Shown here one piece after another: positions 6,722 to 16,160 of a stretch of DNA of 25,156 nt. The notes under the pieces were generated by a model. The model saw only the letters and a list, made by a program, of their open reading frames with translations, had not been told where the DNA came from and did no database searches. Every line of letters starts with the position of its first letter. The first letter of the stretch is position 1. The stretch comes from SBBV01 sp036555425 (GTDB lineage Bacteria > Pseudomonadota > Alphaproteobacteria > Bin65), in contig DATBLL010000143.1 in assembly GCA_036555425.1 (NCBI GenBank), forward strand, positions 1 through 25,156, read 5' to 3'. The translations under genes were made by a program, and so were the position numbers.

Positions 6722-8098
6722 CTAAAAGAACTCCAAGCCTACGGTAAACAATTTCTCCACCTTGCGCACCTGGTCGGGCAGCGCGAAGAGGACGACGCGG
6801 TCCTTGGCCTCGACGGTGGTCTCGCCGCGCGGCATCAAGACCGCGTCGCCGCGCACGATGGCGCCGATGATGATGCCGCGGTCGAGCTTGATCTCCTCCA
6901 CCCGCTTGCCCGCGATGGCCGAGGTGTCGAGCGCCTCGGCTTCGAGCAGCTCGCCCGCACCGTCGCGGATCGAATGGGCGGCGCGGATGCGCCCGCGGCG
7001 GAGATGCTGGAGGATGGTCGAGACCGTGATCGCGCGCGGGCTCACCACGGCGTCGATGCCCAGTGTGTTGATGATCGTCTGGTAGTAGAGCGTGTTGATG
7101 AGCGCGATCGTGCGCTTGCAGCCGCGCCGCTTGGCCAGCAGCGAGGCGAGGACGTTCACCTCGTCGTGGTTGGTGACGGTGATGAGCGTGTCGACGCGCT
7201 CGAGAGCGAGCTCGTCGAGGATCTCGCTGTCGAGCACGTCGCCCTGGACGACCGTGGTGCGCGAGAGAAGCGCCGCCACATGGCGCGCGCGGTCCTTCCC
7301 CGCCTCGACCAGCTTCAGGCTGATGCCGGCGTCCTTGTTCTCGATCTCCTGCGCGAGATAGAGGCCGATATTGCCGCCGCCGACGATGACGACGCGGTTG
7401 GCCTCGGGCTCCTCGTGGCCGAACGCGGCAAGCGCCCGCGTCAGGTGCGTCTCCTCGGCGATGAAATAGACTTCGTCGCCCACCAGCAGCACATCGTCGG
7501 GCGTCGGCACGATCGTCTTGCCCTCGCGCAGGATGGTGACGACGATGAGGCGCAGATCCGGGAACAGCGCGGTGAGCTGCCGGAGCGGCGTCGAGATGAT
7601 GGGGCAGCCGGGCTCGATCCGGGTGCCGATCGCGCGCACGCGCCCGCCGGCGAGCGAGAGCGTGTCGAAGGCGCCGGGCAGGCGCAGGCGCTGGCGGATC
7701 GCGCGCGCCACCTCGATCTCGGGCGAGATGGTGACGTCGATCGGCATGTGGTCGTGGCCGAACAGCTTCGACCATTGCGGATCGAGGTAGGATTGGGCGC
7801 GCACGCGCGCGATCTTGACCGGCACGTCGAAGAGCGCGTGCGCGATCTTGCACGCGATCATGTTGACCTCGTCGGAGTAGGTCACCGCCACGATCATGTC
7901 GGCGTCGCGGGCGCCGGCGCGTTCGAGCACGTCGGGGTGCGAGGCGAAGCCGGCGATGGCGCGGAAATCCTCGCTCTCGCCGATCTTCTGGATCAGCTCG
8001 GGCACCTTGTCGATGACCGTGACGCGGTTGTTCTCGGCGGCAAGATGACGGGCGATGGTGAGCCCGACCTGCCCCGCGCCAGCGACGATGACCTGCAT
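6722..8098 (-). CDS. trkA: Trk potassium uptake regulatory subunit TrkA
   Basis: At 458 residues this is the full-length duplicated TrkA: two RCK-N Rossmann domains with glycine motifs GAGQVG (7-12) and GGGNIG (240-245), each followed by an RCK-C domain (about 145-215 and 370-450). Acid residues that end the second strand (Asp30, Glu265) fit NAD(H) binding. TrkA is the cytoplasmic gating ring of the TrkH/TrkG potassium channel; no trkH is in the window. ATG 8098 lies 36 bases after the ntrX stop, placing trkA in the ntrYX transcript, as in many alphaproteobacteria. Confidence 0.97.
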   Translation of the reverse strand: MQVIVAGAGQVGLTIARHLAAENNRVTVIDKVPELIQKIGESEDFRAIAGFASHPDVLERAGARDADMIVAVTYSDEVNMIACKIAHALFDVPVKIARVRAQSYLDPQWSKLFGHDHMPIDVTISPEIEVARAIRQRLRLPGAFDTLSLAGGRVRAIGTRIEPGCPIISTPLRQLTALFPDLRLIVVTILREGKTIVPTPDDVLLVGDEVYFIAEETHLTRALAAFGHEEPEANRVVIVGGGNIGLYLAQEIENKDAGISLKLVEAGKDRARHVAALLSRTTVVQGDVLDSEILDELALERVDTLITVTNHDEVNVLASLLAKRRGCKRTIALINTLYYQTIINTLGIDAVVSPRAITVSTILQHLRRGRIRAAHSIRDGAGELLEAEALDTSAIAGKRVEEIKLDRGIIIGAIVRGDAVLMPRGETTVEAKDRVVLFALPDQVRKVEKLFTVGLEFF

Positions 8099-8134
8099 GG
8101 CCAGGAGACGCCCGCGGGGGGCGCCGACGCCCCG

Positions 8135-9535
8135 TTACGCGTCGTAGCTGCGCGAGCGCGCTTCGCCGCGCTCCGCGTCGGCCACGCCGAGCAGCTTCAG
8201 CTTCCGGTGCAGGGCCGAGCGCTCCATGCCGATGAACGCCGCGGTGCGCGAGATGTTGCCGCCGAAGCGCGCGATCTGGGCCATCAGATATTCGCGCTCG
8301 AAGGCCTCGCGCGCCTCCCTGAGCGGCATGGTCATGATCTCGGCCGCCTTGTCGAGCCGCGGCAGCGGCGGCTCGGCGCCGATGATCTCGGGCGGCAGCT
8401 GGCGCGCCGTGACCACGTGCATCTCGTTGGCCGGCGTCATGATCAGCAGCCAGTCGATGACGTTGCAGAGCTGGCGCACATTGCCGGGCCAGGAATAGGC
8501 CTGCAGCGCCGCGATCGCATCCTCGCCGAGGACGCGCGGCGGCAGGCCCGCGCGCTGCGCCGACGTCGTCATGAGGTAGCGCGCCAGCGCCGGAATGTCC
8601 TCGCGCCGGCCGCGCAAGGGCGGCACGTCCACCGGCACCACGCGCAGGCGATAGAAGAGATCCTCGCGGAAGCGGCCCTGCTCGATCAGCGCATTGAGGT
8701 CCTTGGCCGTGCTCGCGATCACGCGCACGTCGACCTTGCACGGCTCGCCGCCGTTCAAGCGGTGCACCGCCTGGTCCTGCAGCACGCGCAGGAACTTCGC
8801 CTGGGTCTCGAGCGGCATGTCGCCGACTTCGTCGAGCAGCAGCGTCCCGCCATGCGCCTGTTCGAGCGTGCCGACCTTCCGCATCGGCCCGTCGACGCCG
8901 AACAGCTCGGCCTCCATGCGGTCGGGATGCATGGTAGCGCAGTTCAACACCACGAACGGCCCGTCGCGGCGCAGCGAGCGCGCATGGATGAGCCGCGCCA
9001 CGACCTCTTTCCCGGCGCCGGCCGGGCCGGTGATGAGCACGCGGCTGTTGGTGGGCGCCACGCGCTCGATCATCTGGTTGACCTGGCCGACCGCGGGGGA
9101 GCTGCCGACCATGTTCCAATCGACGCCGGCGCGGAATTTCAGCTCTTCGTTCTCGCGGCGGAGCCGCGCGGCCTCGATCGCGCGCGCCGCGACGACGAGG
9201 AGGCGATCGGTCTTGAACGGCTTCTCCAGGAAATCGTAGGCGCCCTTCCGGATCGCGGCGACCGCGAGCTCGACCGTGCCGTGGCCGCTGATCATGACCA
9301 CGGGCACAGAGGGGTGCTCGGCGCGGATCGCGTCGAGGACTCCCATGCCGTCCATGCGGCTGCCCTCGAGCCAGATATCGAGCAGCACCAGCGAGGGCCG
9401 GCGCATGCGGATCGCGGCGAGCGCGCCGTCGGCGTCGCCGGCCACGCGGGTCTCGTAGCCCTCGTCCTGCAATGTGTCGGCAATGATCGTGCGGATATCT
9501 GCTTCGTCGTCGACGATCAGAATCTCTTGCGCCAT
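8135..9535 (-). CDS. ntrX: Nitrogen response regulator NtrX
   Basis: A 466-residue NtrC-family response regulator. Receiver: Asp9/Asp10, phospho-acceptor Asp53 (LLDIW), Ser83 and Lys105. The central AAA+ domain (about 140-380) keeps Walker A GPAGAGKE (170-177), Walker B LLLDE (232-236) and GRFREDLFYRL (287-297). The C-terminal Fis-type helix-turn-helix is at about 425-450 (GGNISRTAAFIGMERSALHR). The sigma-54 contact loop GAFTGA is missing: after ELFG come VDGPMRKVG. NtrX is phosphorylated by NtrY and in alphaproteobacteria influences nitrogen metabolism, redox response and envelope genes. It starts at ATG 9535, 54 bases after ntrY. Confidence 0.95.
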   Translation of the reverse strand: MAQEILIVDDEADIRTIIADTLQDEGYETRVAGDADGALAAIRMRRPSLVLLDIWLEGSRMDGMGVLDAIRAEHPSVPVVMISGHGTVELAVAAIRKGAYDFLEKPFKTDRLLVVAARAIEAARLRRENEELKFRAGVDWNMVGSSPAVGQVNQMIERVAPTNSRVLITGPAGAGKEVVARLIHARSLRRDGPFVVLNCATMHPDRMEAELFGVDGPMRKVGTLEQAHGGTLLLDEVGDMPLETQAKFLRVLQDQAVHRLNGGEPCKVDVRVIASTAKDLNALIEQGRFREDLFYRLRVVPVDVPPLRGRREDIPALARYLMTTSAQRAGLPPRVLGEDAIAALQAYSWPGNVRQLCNVIDWLLIMTPANEMHVVTARQLPPEIIGAEPPLPRLDKAAEIMTMPLREAREAFEREYLMAQIARFGGNISRTAAFIGMERSALHRKLKLLGVADAERGEARSRSYDA

Positions 9536-9589
9536 GCGCTCCCACCAGTTTGCGGCCCAGAGAGTCCCCTTCCGGCCGCCATCAGCATC

Positions 9590-11821
9590 CTATTCCGCCG
9601 CTTGGCCGCGCGCCACAGGAGTTTCGGCCACCGTCCCGGCGACCGCCGCTGCGGCGGGGGCGGGCCAGATCAGCGCAACCCGGGCGCCGCCTTCGGCGCG
9701 ATTCTCCAATCGCAGTTCGCCGCCGTGGTCCTCCATCACCTTGCGCGCGATCGCGAGCCCCAATCCCGTTCCGCGCGCGCGGGTCGTCACATAGGGCTCG
9801 GTCAGGCGCGGCAGCAGCTCGACCGGCAGCCCCTTGCCGTTGTCGAGCACCGCGATCACGGCCTTGGCGCCCTCCCGCTCCAAACGAACCTCGATCCGAC
9901 CCTTCTTGCGAGTCCGCGCCGCCTCGCCCTCCCCACCCGGCTCGAGGATGGCGGCGGCCGCGTTGCGCAAGAGATTGATCACCGCCTGGCCGACGAGGCG
10001 CGCATCGCAAGGCGCCACGAAGCGCTCGCCGGGCGCGGCCAGCACGTATTCGATCTCGGGATGCGCGTTGCGCTCCAGGAACAGCGCGTGGTTGGCGACG
10101 TCGCGCAGATCCTCGTTGCGGATGACCGGCACCGGCATGCGCGCGAAGCTCGAGAACTCGTCGACGAGGCGGCCGATGTCACCGACCTGGCGGATGATGG
10201 TGTCGGTGTAGGTCTTGAACGTGTCGGGATCGCCGGTGATCTGGGCCAGGTATTTGCGCCGGAGGCGCTCGGCCGAGAGCTGGATCGGCGTCAGCGGGTT
10301 CTTGATCTCGTGCGCGATGCGGCGCGCCACGTCGGCCCAGGCGGCCTTCCGCTGCGCCGATTGCAGCTCGGTGATGTCGTCGAAGGTGATGACGAAGCCC
10401 ACCACCTCGTCGCGCACCTGCTGGGCGCCGACCCGCGCCAGCAGCGTGCGCCCGCGGCCCTCGCGCATGATCTGGATCTCGCGGTCGTGGAGCTTCTCCG
10501 GGCGCTCCAATGCCGCCGCGACCAGCTCGCCCATCTCGGGCACCACCTCGCCGAGCGGATCGCCGATGCGCGCCTGGAGGTTGGCCGCGAGCAGCTCGGC
10601 GGCCGAGCGGTTCGGCAGGTTGATGCGGCCCTTGGCGTCGAGGCCGATCACGCCGGCCGAGACGCCGGTCAGCACCGTCTCGGTGAACTCGCGCCGCGCA
10701 TCGAGCTGGCGGTTGGCCTCGATCAGCTCCTCGCGGTTGCGCGCGAGCTGCGCCGTCATGCGGTTGAACGAGCGCGCGAGGGAGCCGAGCTCGTCGTCGG
10801 CGCGGCGCGGATTGACGCGGACGTTGAGCTCGCCCGTCCCCACGCGCTCGGCGGCGGTGATGAGGTCGCCGATCGGGCGCACGAGCTGGTTGGCGATCAT
10901 GAAGCCCAACCAGATCGCGGCCAGCAGCAGCAGCAGCGAGACGAAGCTGAACAGCAGGTAGAAGCTCAGCTGCACGCTCGAGCGCTGGCCTTCGAGGCGC
11001 ACGTAATCCTCGACCGCGTTGCGGAGCTGGCCGACGTGGCGCACGAGGTTCACGTCGAGCGGCCGCTCCATCACGAGATAGACGTCGGCGTCGAAATAGA
11101 TCGCGAGCCGCGACATCGCGCGCAGGATGTTCGAGCGCGAGCCCGAGGTGAGCACGATCACGTCATTGTCCTTGAGCCGCGGGATCGCCGCATCGAGATC
11201 GCGCGCGTGGTCGATGCCGAGGCCGAGCCCCGAGTCGACGAGCACCCGCTTGTTGGCGTCGAAGACGTAGACGCCGCTGATGCCGCGCGCCCGGGCCTGG
11301 GCGAGCACAAAGGGCTCGAGCAGGCGCGGACTGCCCATGAGCTGGATCGCGGCCTTGTTCACGTCGTCGGCGAGGCCTTGGAGGTCGCTGCGCGCGGCGT
11401 CGTATTTCTCCGCGAGGTAGGAATCGGTGATGGCCAGCGATTCGCGCAGCGCCGTGCCGACCCGGTCGCTGAACCAGGCCTGGATGCCGAAATTGAAGAA
11501 CAGGGCCGAGAACACCGCCACGATGATCGCCGGCGTCATGGCCAAGAGGCCGAACAGCAGCACGAGCCGCGCGTGGAGGCGCGAGCCCGCGCGCCCTTTC
11601 CGCCGCTCGACCCAGAGCCGGACGAGGCGCTGCGCCACCAGCACGCCCAAGGGCAGCAGGAGCACGAGATCGAGGATGATGAGCGCGAGCAGCGTCTTGG
11701 GATCGGGCCCGAACGGCGGCGATCCGGTGAGCGCGATGTAGGTGGCGATGCCCGAGGCGATCGCGGCGAAGGTGAGCGCCAGTGCCAAGTTGCGCGCGAG
11801 CCGATGCCGCTGCGCCCACAC
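9590..11821 (-). CDS. ntrY: Nitrogen sensor histidine kinase NtrY
   Basis: A 743-residue membrane kinase of normal NtrY length. Three membrane segments lie near the N-terminus (about 10-32, 43-66, 84-112). A periplasmic sensor region (about 113-284) follows, then a fourth segment (285-311), HAMP, a PAS domain (about 378-485), phospho-acceptor His504 in AHEIKNPLTP, N-box NLLRNAA (616-622), DNGKG (660-664) and GTGLGLA (684-690). It phosphorylates NtrX. The start is GTG 11821; the frame is open upstream to a TAA but offers no ATG, GTG or TTG. The residues just before (YNRWTRLY) look protein-like, so a rare start such as CTG is possible. Confidence 0.95.
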   Translation of the reverse strand: MWAQRHRLARNLALALTFAAIASGIATYIALTGSPPFGPDPKTLLALIILDLVLLLPLGVLVAQRLVRLWVERRKGRAGSRLHARLVLLFGLLAMTPAIIVAVFSALFFNFGIQAWFSDRVGTALRESLAITDSYLAEKYDAARSDLQGLADDVNKAAIQLMGSPRLLEPFVLAQARARGISGVYVFDANKRVLVDSGLGLGIDHARDLDAAIPRLKDNDVIVLTSGSRSNILRAMSRLAIYFDADVYLVMERPLDVNLVRHVGQLRNAVEDYVRLEGQRSSVQLSFYLLFSFVSLLLLLAAIWLGFMIANQLVRPIGDLITAAERVGTGELNVRVNPRRADDELGSLARSFNRMTAQLARNREELIEANRQLDARREFTETVLTGVSAGVIGLDAKGRINLPNRSAAELLAANLQARIGDPLGEVVPEMGELVAAALERPEKLHDREIQIMREGRGRTLLARVGAQQVRDEVVGFVITFDDITELQSAQRKAAWADVARRIAHEIKNPLTPIQLSAERLRRKYLAQITGDPDTFKTYTDTIIRQVGDIGRLVDEFSSFARMPVPVIRNEDLRDVANHALFLERNAHPEIEYVLAAPGERFVAPCDARLVGQAVINLLRNAAAAILEPGGEGEAARTRKKGRIEVRLEREGAKAVIAVLDNGKGLPVELLPRLTEPYVTTRARGTGLGLAIARKVMEDHGGELRLENRAEGGARVALIWPAPAAAAVAGTVAETPVARGQAAE

Positions 11822-11917
11822 ATAGAGCCGCGTCCAGCGGTTATAAGTGACGTTCGCCTGCTCGGCGGCGGGTCGGGTCAGGGGGCACCTGGCGGCGATG
11901 CGTGGGCCATCGGCGGC

Positions 11918-11947
11918 ATTTTACGCTGCGCCGGAGTCCGATGTCCA
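11918..11947 (-). promoter_or_regulatory. Candidate sigma-70 promoter for ntrYX
   Basis: On the minus strand, TGGACA (11947-11942) is followed after 18 bases by TAAAAT (11923-11918), each five of six to consensus. It would start transcription near 11911, about 90 bases before the GTG of ntrY. The flanking stretch 11950-11990 is unusually AT-rich for this genome, as expected of a promoter between divergent genes. By eye only. Confidence 0.45.
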
Positions 11948-12070
11948 ACTCGCTGATTTTCTTTTGCAAAGTTAAGCGATCAAGATATCGGCGGCCGGCA
12001 CTCGGGTTTCATGGCGACATTGGTCATGCCGAGCCGCAGGCTGTCACGGTCCCAACACGCGCGCGGCCGC

Positions 12071-12099
12071 TTTACTTCATCCCGCATATGAAACAATAT
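12071..12099 (+). promoter_or_regulatory. Candidate promoter of the XRE-cupin/GNAT unit (possible leaderless start)
   Basis: TTTACT (12071-12076), a 17-base spacer and CAATAT (12094-12099) form a plausible promoter whose start site would fall at about 12106-12107, on the A of the ATG. There is no Shine-Dalgarno sequence before that ATG, which agrees with a leaderless message. The downstream box lies inside the palindrome described separately. Confidence 0.35.
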
Positions 12100-12106
12100 T
12101 TCATAT
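12086..12106. promoter_or_regulatory. Putative operator: perfect spaced palindrome abutting the XRE-cupin start codon
   Basis: Arms ATATGAAA (12086-12093) and TTTCATAT (12099-12106) are exact reverse complements with a 5-base spacer CAATA. The element ends at the base before the ATG at 12107 and covers the candidate downstream promoter box. XRE regulators bind dyads of this size as dimers and often repress their own gene, so autoregulation is the simplest reading; this is inference. Confidence 0.6.
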
Positions 12107-12679
12107 ATGGAAACAGCCCGTTCGCAAGACGGCTCGGTCGACAGCCGGATCGCCCAACGCCTGCGCGGTCTCAGGGCCGAGCGCCGCTGGTCGCTGGACG
12201 CGCTGGCGCAACGCAGCGGCGTGAGCCGCGCGACGCTGTCGCGGCTCGAGAACGCGGAGGTGAGCGCCACCGCGAGCGTGCTCGGCAAGCTGTGCGCGGC
12301 CTATGGCTTGCCGATGTCGCGCCTCATGCACATGGTCGAGGACGGCTTCGCGCCGCTCGTCCGCCGCGGCGCGCAGCCGGTCTGGACCGATGCGACCCTA
12401 GGGTTCCGCCGCCGCTCCGTCTCCCCGCCCGCCCAGCCCCTGGCCGGTGAAGTCCTCGCCTGCGAGCTCGGGGCGGGGGCCCGCATCACCTACGACCGGC
12501 CGCCGCGCGAGGGGCTCGAACATCACTTGGTGCTGATCAAGGGCCGGCTCCAAATCGAGGTCAACGGGCAGACCCACGATCTCAAGCCCGGCGATTGCCT
12601 GCGCTATCAGCTCTTCGGCCCCAGCGCGTTCGCGACGCCCAAGCGCTGCGGCGCGCGCTATTACCTCTTCATCGTGTGA
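12107..12679 (+). CDS. XRE-family transcriptional regulator with C-terminal cupin domain
   Basis: The 190-residue protein has an N-terminal XRE helix-turn-helix (about 14-70: IAQRLRGLRAERRWSLDALA, then SGVSRATLSRLENA) and a C-terminal cupin_2 barrel (about 112-190) with EHHLVLIKGRLQIEVNG and LKPGDCLRY. This is the layout of small-molecule-sensing regulators such as the PuuR and SutR types, in which the cupin is thought to bind the effector. It probably controls its own operon through the palindrome touching its start codon. The GNAT gene follows after 7 bases. ATG 12107 was chosen because HTH spacing is right from there and no better start exists. The effector is unknown. Confidence 0.9.
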   Translation: METARSQDGSVDSRIAQRLRGLRAERRWSLDALAQRSGVSRATLSRLENAEVSATASVLGKLCAAYGLPMSRLMHMVEDGFAPLVRRGAQPVWTDATLGFRRRSVSPPAQPLAGEVLACELGAGARITYDRPPREGLEHHLVLIKGRLQIEVNGQTHDLKPGDCLRYQLFGPSAFATPKRCGARYYLFIV

Positions 12680-12686
12680 GGCGCAC

Positions 12687-13223
12687 ATGCACGGCGGCGA
12701 ACAGGCCACGATCTCGGTTTTCGCGGCGGATGAAATCGAGCGCTGCATCGGCGAATTCGGCGCGCTGCTCAGGGCCTGCGTCGAGGCCGGCGCCGCCATC
12801 CACTTCGTGCTGCCGTTCAGCGCGGCCGACAGCGAGAATTTCTGGCGCCAGAAGGTGATCCCGGCGGTGCGCGGCGGCGGGCGGCTGGTCCTCGTCGCCG
12901 AGAAAGGCGGACGGATCGCAGGATCGGTGCAGCTCGATTACGACACGCCGCCCAACCAGCCGCATCGGGCGGAGGTGGCGAAGCTCCTCGTCCATCCCGA
13001 TTTCCGCCGCGCCGGCATCGCGCGCGCATTGATGGTCGAGCTCGAACGGCTCGCGAGGCGGCTGGGACGGAGCCTCATCACGCTCGACACGCGCACCGGC
13101 GACTATGCCGAGAAGCTCTACGCATCGCTCGGCTATGAGGCCGCGGGAATCATCCAGGGCTATTCCCGCGACCCGATCGCGGACCGTCTCGACGCGGCCA
13201 CCATCATGTACAAGGCGCTTTGA
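12687..13223 (+). CDS. GNAT-family N-acetyltransferase
   Basis: A 178-residue GNAT protein. Motif A, which binds the acetyl-CoA pyrophosphate, is KLLVHPDFRRAGIARALM (99-116) with RRAGIA as the loop; motif B is LYASLGYEAAG (144-154) and a C-terminal strand ends MYKAL. The strand before motif A (GSVQLDY) is typical. The substrate cannot be told; an amine or small toxic compound is common for enzymes paired with an XRE-cupin regulator. It is the second gene of that two-gene unit, 7 bases after the regulator, and runs convergently toward ntrC. Confidence 0.88.
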   Translation: MHGGEQATISVFAADEIERCIGEFGALLRACVEAGAAIHFVLPFSAADSENFWRQKVIPAVRGGGRLVLVAEKGGRIAGSVQLDYDTPPNQPHRAEVAKLLVHPDFRRAGIARALMVELERLARRLGRSLITLDTRTGDYAEKLYASLGYEAAGIIQGYSRDPIADRLDAATIMYKAL

Positions 13224-13278
13224 ATACGGTGTGACCGTTGGACGCCGTGTTTCAACGTTTAGACGCGAATTTTGCAGT

Positions 13279-13301
13279 GTAGGGGCGCGCTGCGCGCGCC
13301 C
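13279..13301 (+). repeat. GC-rich palindromic repeat, copy 1
   Basis: GTAGGG is followed by arms GGGCGCGC and GCGCGCCC around TGC (13283-13301). A related copy lies inverted at 13371-13398, sharing GTAGGG and GCGCTGCGCGCGCCC. The pair sits in the gap between the convergent GNAT and ntrC genes. No T-run follows, so a rho-independent terminator of the usual type is not supported. Confidence 0.55.
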
Positions 13302-13370
13302 ACCCTCCGCGTGAACGACGCGCCATTGGCGGAAACAGATGTCCCCCCGAAGCGCCGGGCTGGCTGAGAC

Positions 13371-13394
13371 AGGGCGCGCGCAGCGCCCCCCGCC

Positions 13395-13398
<4 letters not shown>
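13371..13398 (-). repeat. GC-rich palindromic repeat, copy 2 (inverted), carrying the ntrC stop codon
   Basis: Read on the minus strand this begins GTAGGGCGGGGGGCGC and continues TGCGCGCGCCCT, matching copy 1 apart from a few inserted G/C bases. The TAG of its first bases is the stop codon of ntrC (13395-13397). The two copies face each other and could pair into one long stem across the 70-base interval. Confidence 0.5.
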
Positions 13399-14857
<1,459 letters not shown>

Positions 14858-14861
<4 letters not shown>

Positions 14862-15979
14862 TTCGGCGCTCCTTCGGGCCGGTAGACCGGCAGCATGACG
14901 GTGAACACGGTGCGTCCGCGCTCGCTCGCGAATTCGATGACGCCGCCGTGGTCGTCGACGATCTTCGCCACCAGCGCGAGGCCAAGCCCCGTCCCCTTGG
15001 CCTTGGTGGTGACGAACGGGTCGAACAGATGGGCGCGAATGTCCTCCGGGATCCCCTCGCCGTTGTCCTGCACGCTCACCACCAGCGGCAGCTGCACGCG
15101 GCGGTCGCTGCCCGGCATGGCGAGGCGCACGCCGGGCTTGAACGCGGTCGTGAGGACGATTTCTCCGCCCTCCCGCGGCGCCGCTTCGGCGGCGTTCTTG
15201 ACGAGATTGAGGAAGACCTGGATCAGCCGGTCGCGGTCGCCCAGCACCGGCGGCAGCGAGGGATCGTAATCCTCGCGCACGCGCATACCCCGGGCGAACC
15301 CGGCCTTGGCGATGGCCTTCACATGGTCGAGCACCTGGTGGATGTTCACGGGCTCGCGCGGCTTGGGCGGCCGATCGGCGAACACCTCCATGCGGTCGAT
15401 GAGCTCGACGATGCGGTCGGTCTCGTCGCAGATGAGCTTGGTCAGCGAGCGATCCTCGCTCGAAAGCCCGCCCTCGAGCAGCTGCGCGGCGCCGCGAATC
15501 CCCGAGAGCGGATTCTTGACCTCGTGCGCAAGCATCACCGCCATCGCTGTCACCGAGCGCGCGGCGCCGCGATGGGTGAGCTGATGGTCGATCTTGCGCG
15601 CGATGCCCTGCGCCTGGATCGAGAGCACGACGGTGCCGGGGTCCTCGACGATCGGCGCCGCCTGCACGGTCACGAAATGGCGGCCGATGCGCGGCGTCTC
15701 GAGCGTCAGGCCGAACTCGCGCACCGCCTTCTCGGCGGCGAAAGCCTGCTCGACCAGGCCCAGCACCGGGCTGTCCGCGGGAACGTAGTGGGAAAGGCCG
15801 TGGCGGCGCATCTGCGCGAGGCTCGTGTCGAAGAACTGCTCGGCCGCCATGTTGGCGAATTCGATCGCGCCCCCGCGGCGAAGCACCAATATGGCGTCCG
15901 CCAGGGCGTTCAGGACCGGGAAGGCGTCGATCGTCCGGTGCGATGTCTCCGATGAAGGAATGGGCTGATCCACGGTCAT
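14858..15979 (-). CDS. ntrB: Nitrogen sensor histidine kinase NtrB
   Basis: A 373-residue cytoplasmic kinase/phosphatase of normal NtrB length. A PAS domain spans about 18-125; the dimerisation helix carries His152 in AHEVKNPLSGIRGAAQLLEG (151-170). The catalytic domain shows N-box NLVKNAAEA (258-266), DNGEG (305-309), FDPFVTTK (319-326) and GTGLGLAL (329-336). No membrane segment, consistent with control by the PII protein GlnB. It starts at ATG 15979 and is coupled to ntrC by an ATGA overlap. In many alphaproteobacteria dusB (nifR3) lies just upstream; here a CcsA-type gene occupies that side. Confidence 0.97.
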
Positions 15980-16072
15980 TCGTTCCGCCCAGAGCGGATA
16001 CGCGGCCTCTCCGATGCAAAGTCCAAGCCAGCGCCGCCCCCGCAGGCATCCCGGCGCGGCTGGCAGGGCGGC

Positions 16073-16108
16073 ATCGCCTAAATCCTAGGCGATACGCCTA
16101 TAGTATCG
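16073..16108. promoter_or_regulatory. Three overlapping palindromes in the ntrB upstream region
   Basis: Within 36 bases, three inverted repeats share arms: ATCGCCTA-N5-TAGGCGAT (16073-16093), TAGGCG-ATA-CGCCTA (16086-16100) and CGATAC-N7-GTATCG (16090-16108). All are exact. They lie about 95-130 bases before the ntrB ATG and just downstream of a candidate promoter, so they could act as an operator with three half-sites or as alternative RNA hairpins in the leader. They also lie 53 bases past the stop of the CcsA-type gene and might end its transcript. Confidence 0.6.
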
Positions 16109-16111
16109 ACA

Positions 16112-16141
16112 ATAATGGCATTTTGATGAATTAATAGGCAA
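16112..16141 (-). promoter_or_regulatory. Candidate sigma-70 promoter for ntrBC
   Basis: On the minus strand, TTGCCT (16141-16136) is followed after 18 bases by CATTAT (16117-16112), in the most AT-rich part of the 181-base gap before ntrB. No TGGCAC-N5-TTGC sigma-54 element is visible nearby. By eye; the downstream box is weak. Confidence 0.35.
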
Positions 16142-16160
16142 TGCAACGGAGGGCGCGTGC

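Noticed and set aside
5136..9545. A single minus-strand open frame of 1469 codons
   Set aside because: Only its last 223 codons are protein-like (the HAD phosphatase); the rest is a shadow of ntrX, trkA and dat in the wrong frame.
6701..11956. A plus-strand open frame of 1751 codons opposite trkA, ntrX and ntrY
   Set aside because: Its translation is rich in Arg, Asp, His, Ala and Leu repeats with no domain, as expected for the antisense of high-GC genes; the minus strand holds three unmistakable proteins.
11902..12450. Plus-strand frame starting at 11902-11941 over the XRE promoter region
   Set aside because: It runs in the wrong frame across the regulator gene and becomes Arg/Pro-rich; the operator-like palindrome lies inside it.
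13283..13301. Rho-independent terminator after the GNAT gene
   Set aside because: The stem is strong but has no T-run after it and recurs inverted nearby, so a repeat is the better call.
15980..16160. Sigma-54 promoter for ntrBC
   Set aside because: No TGGCAC-N5-TTGC element on the minus strand; only AT-rich sigma-70-like boxes.
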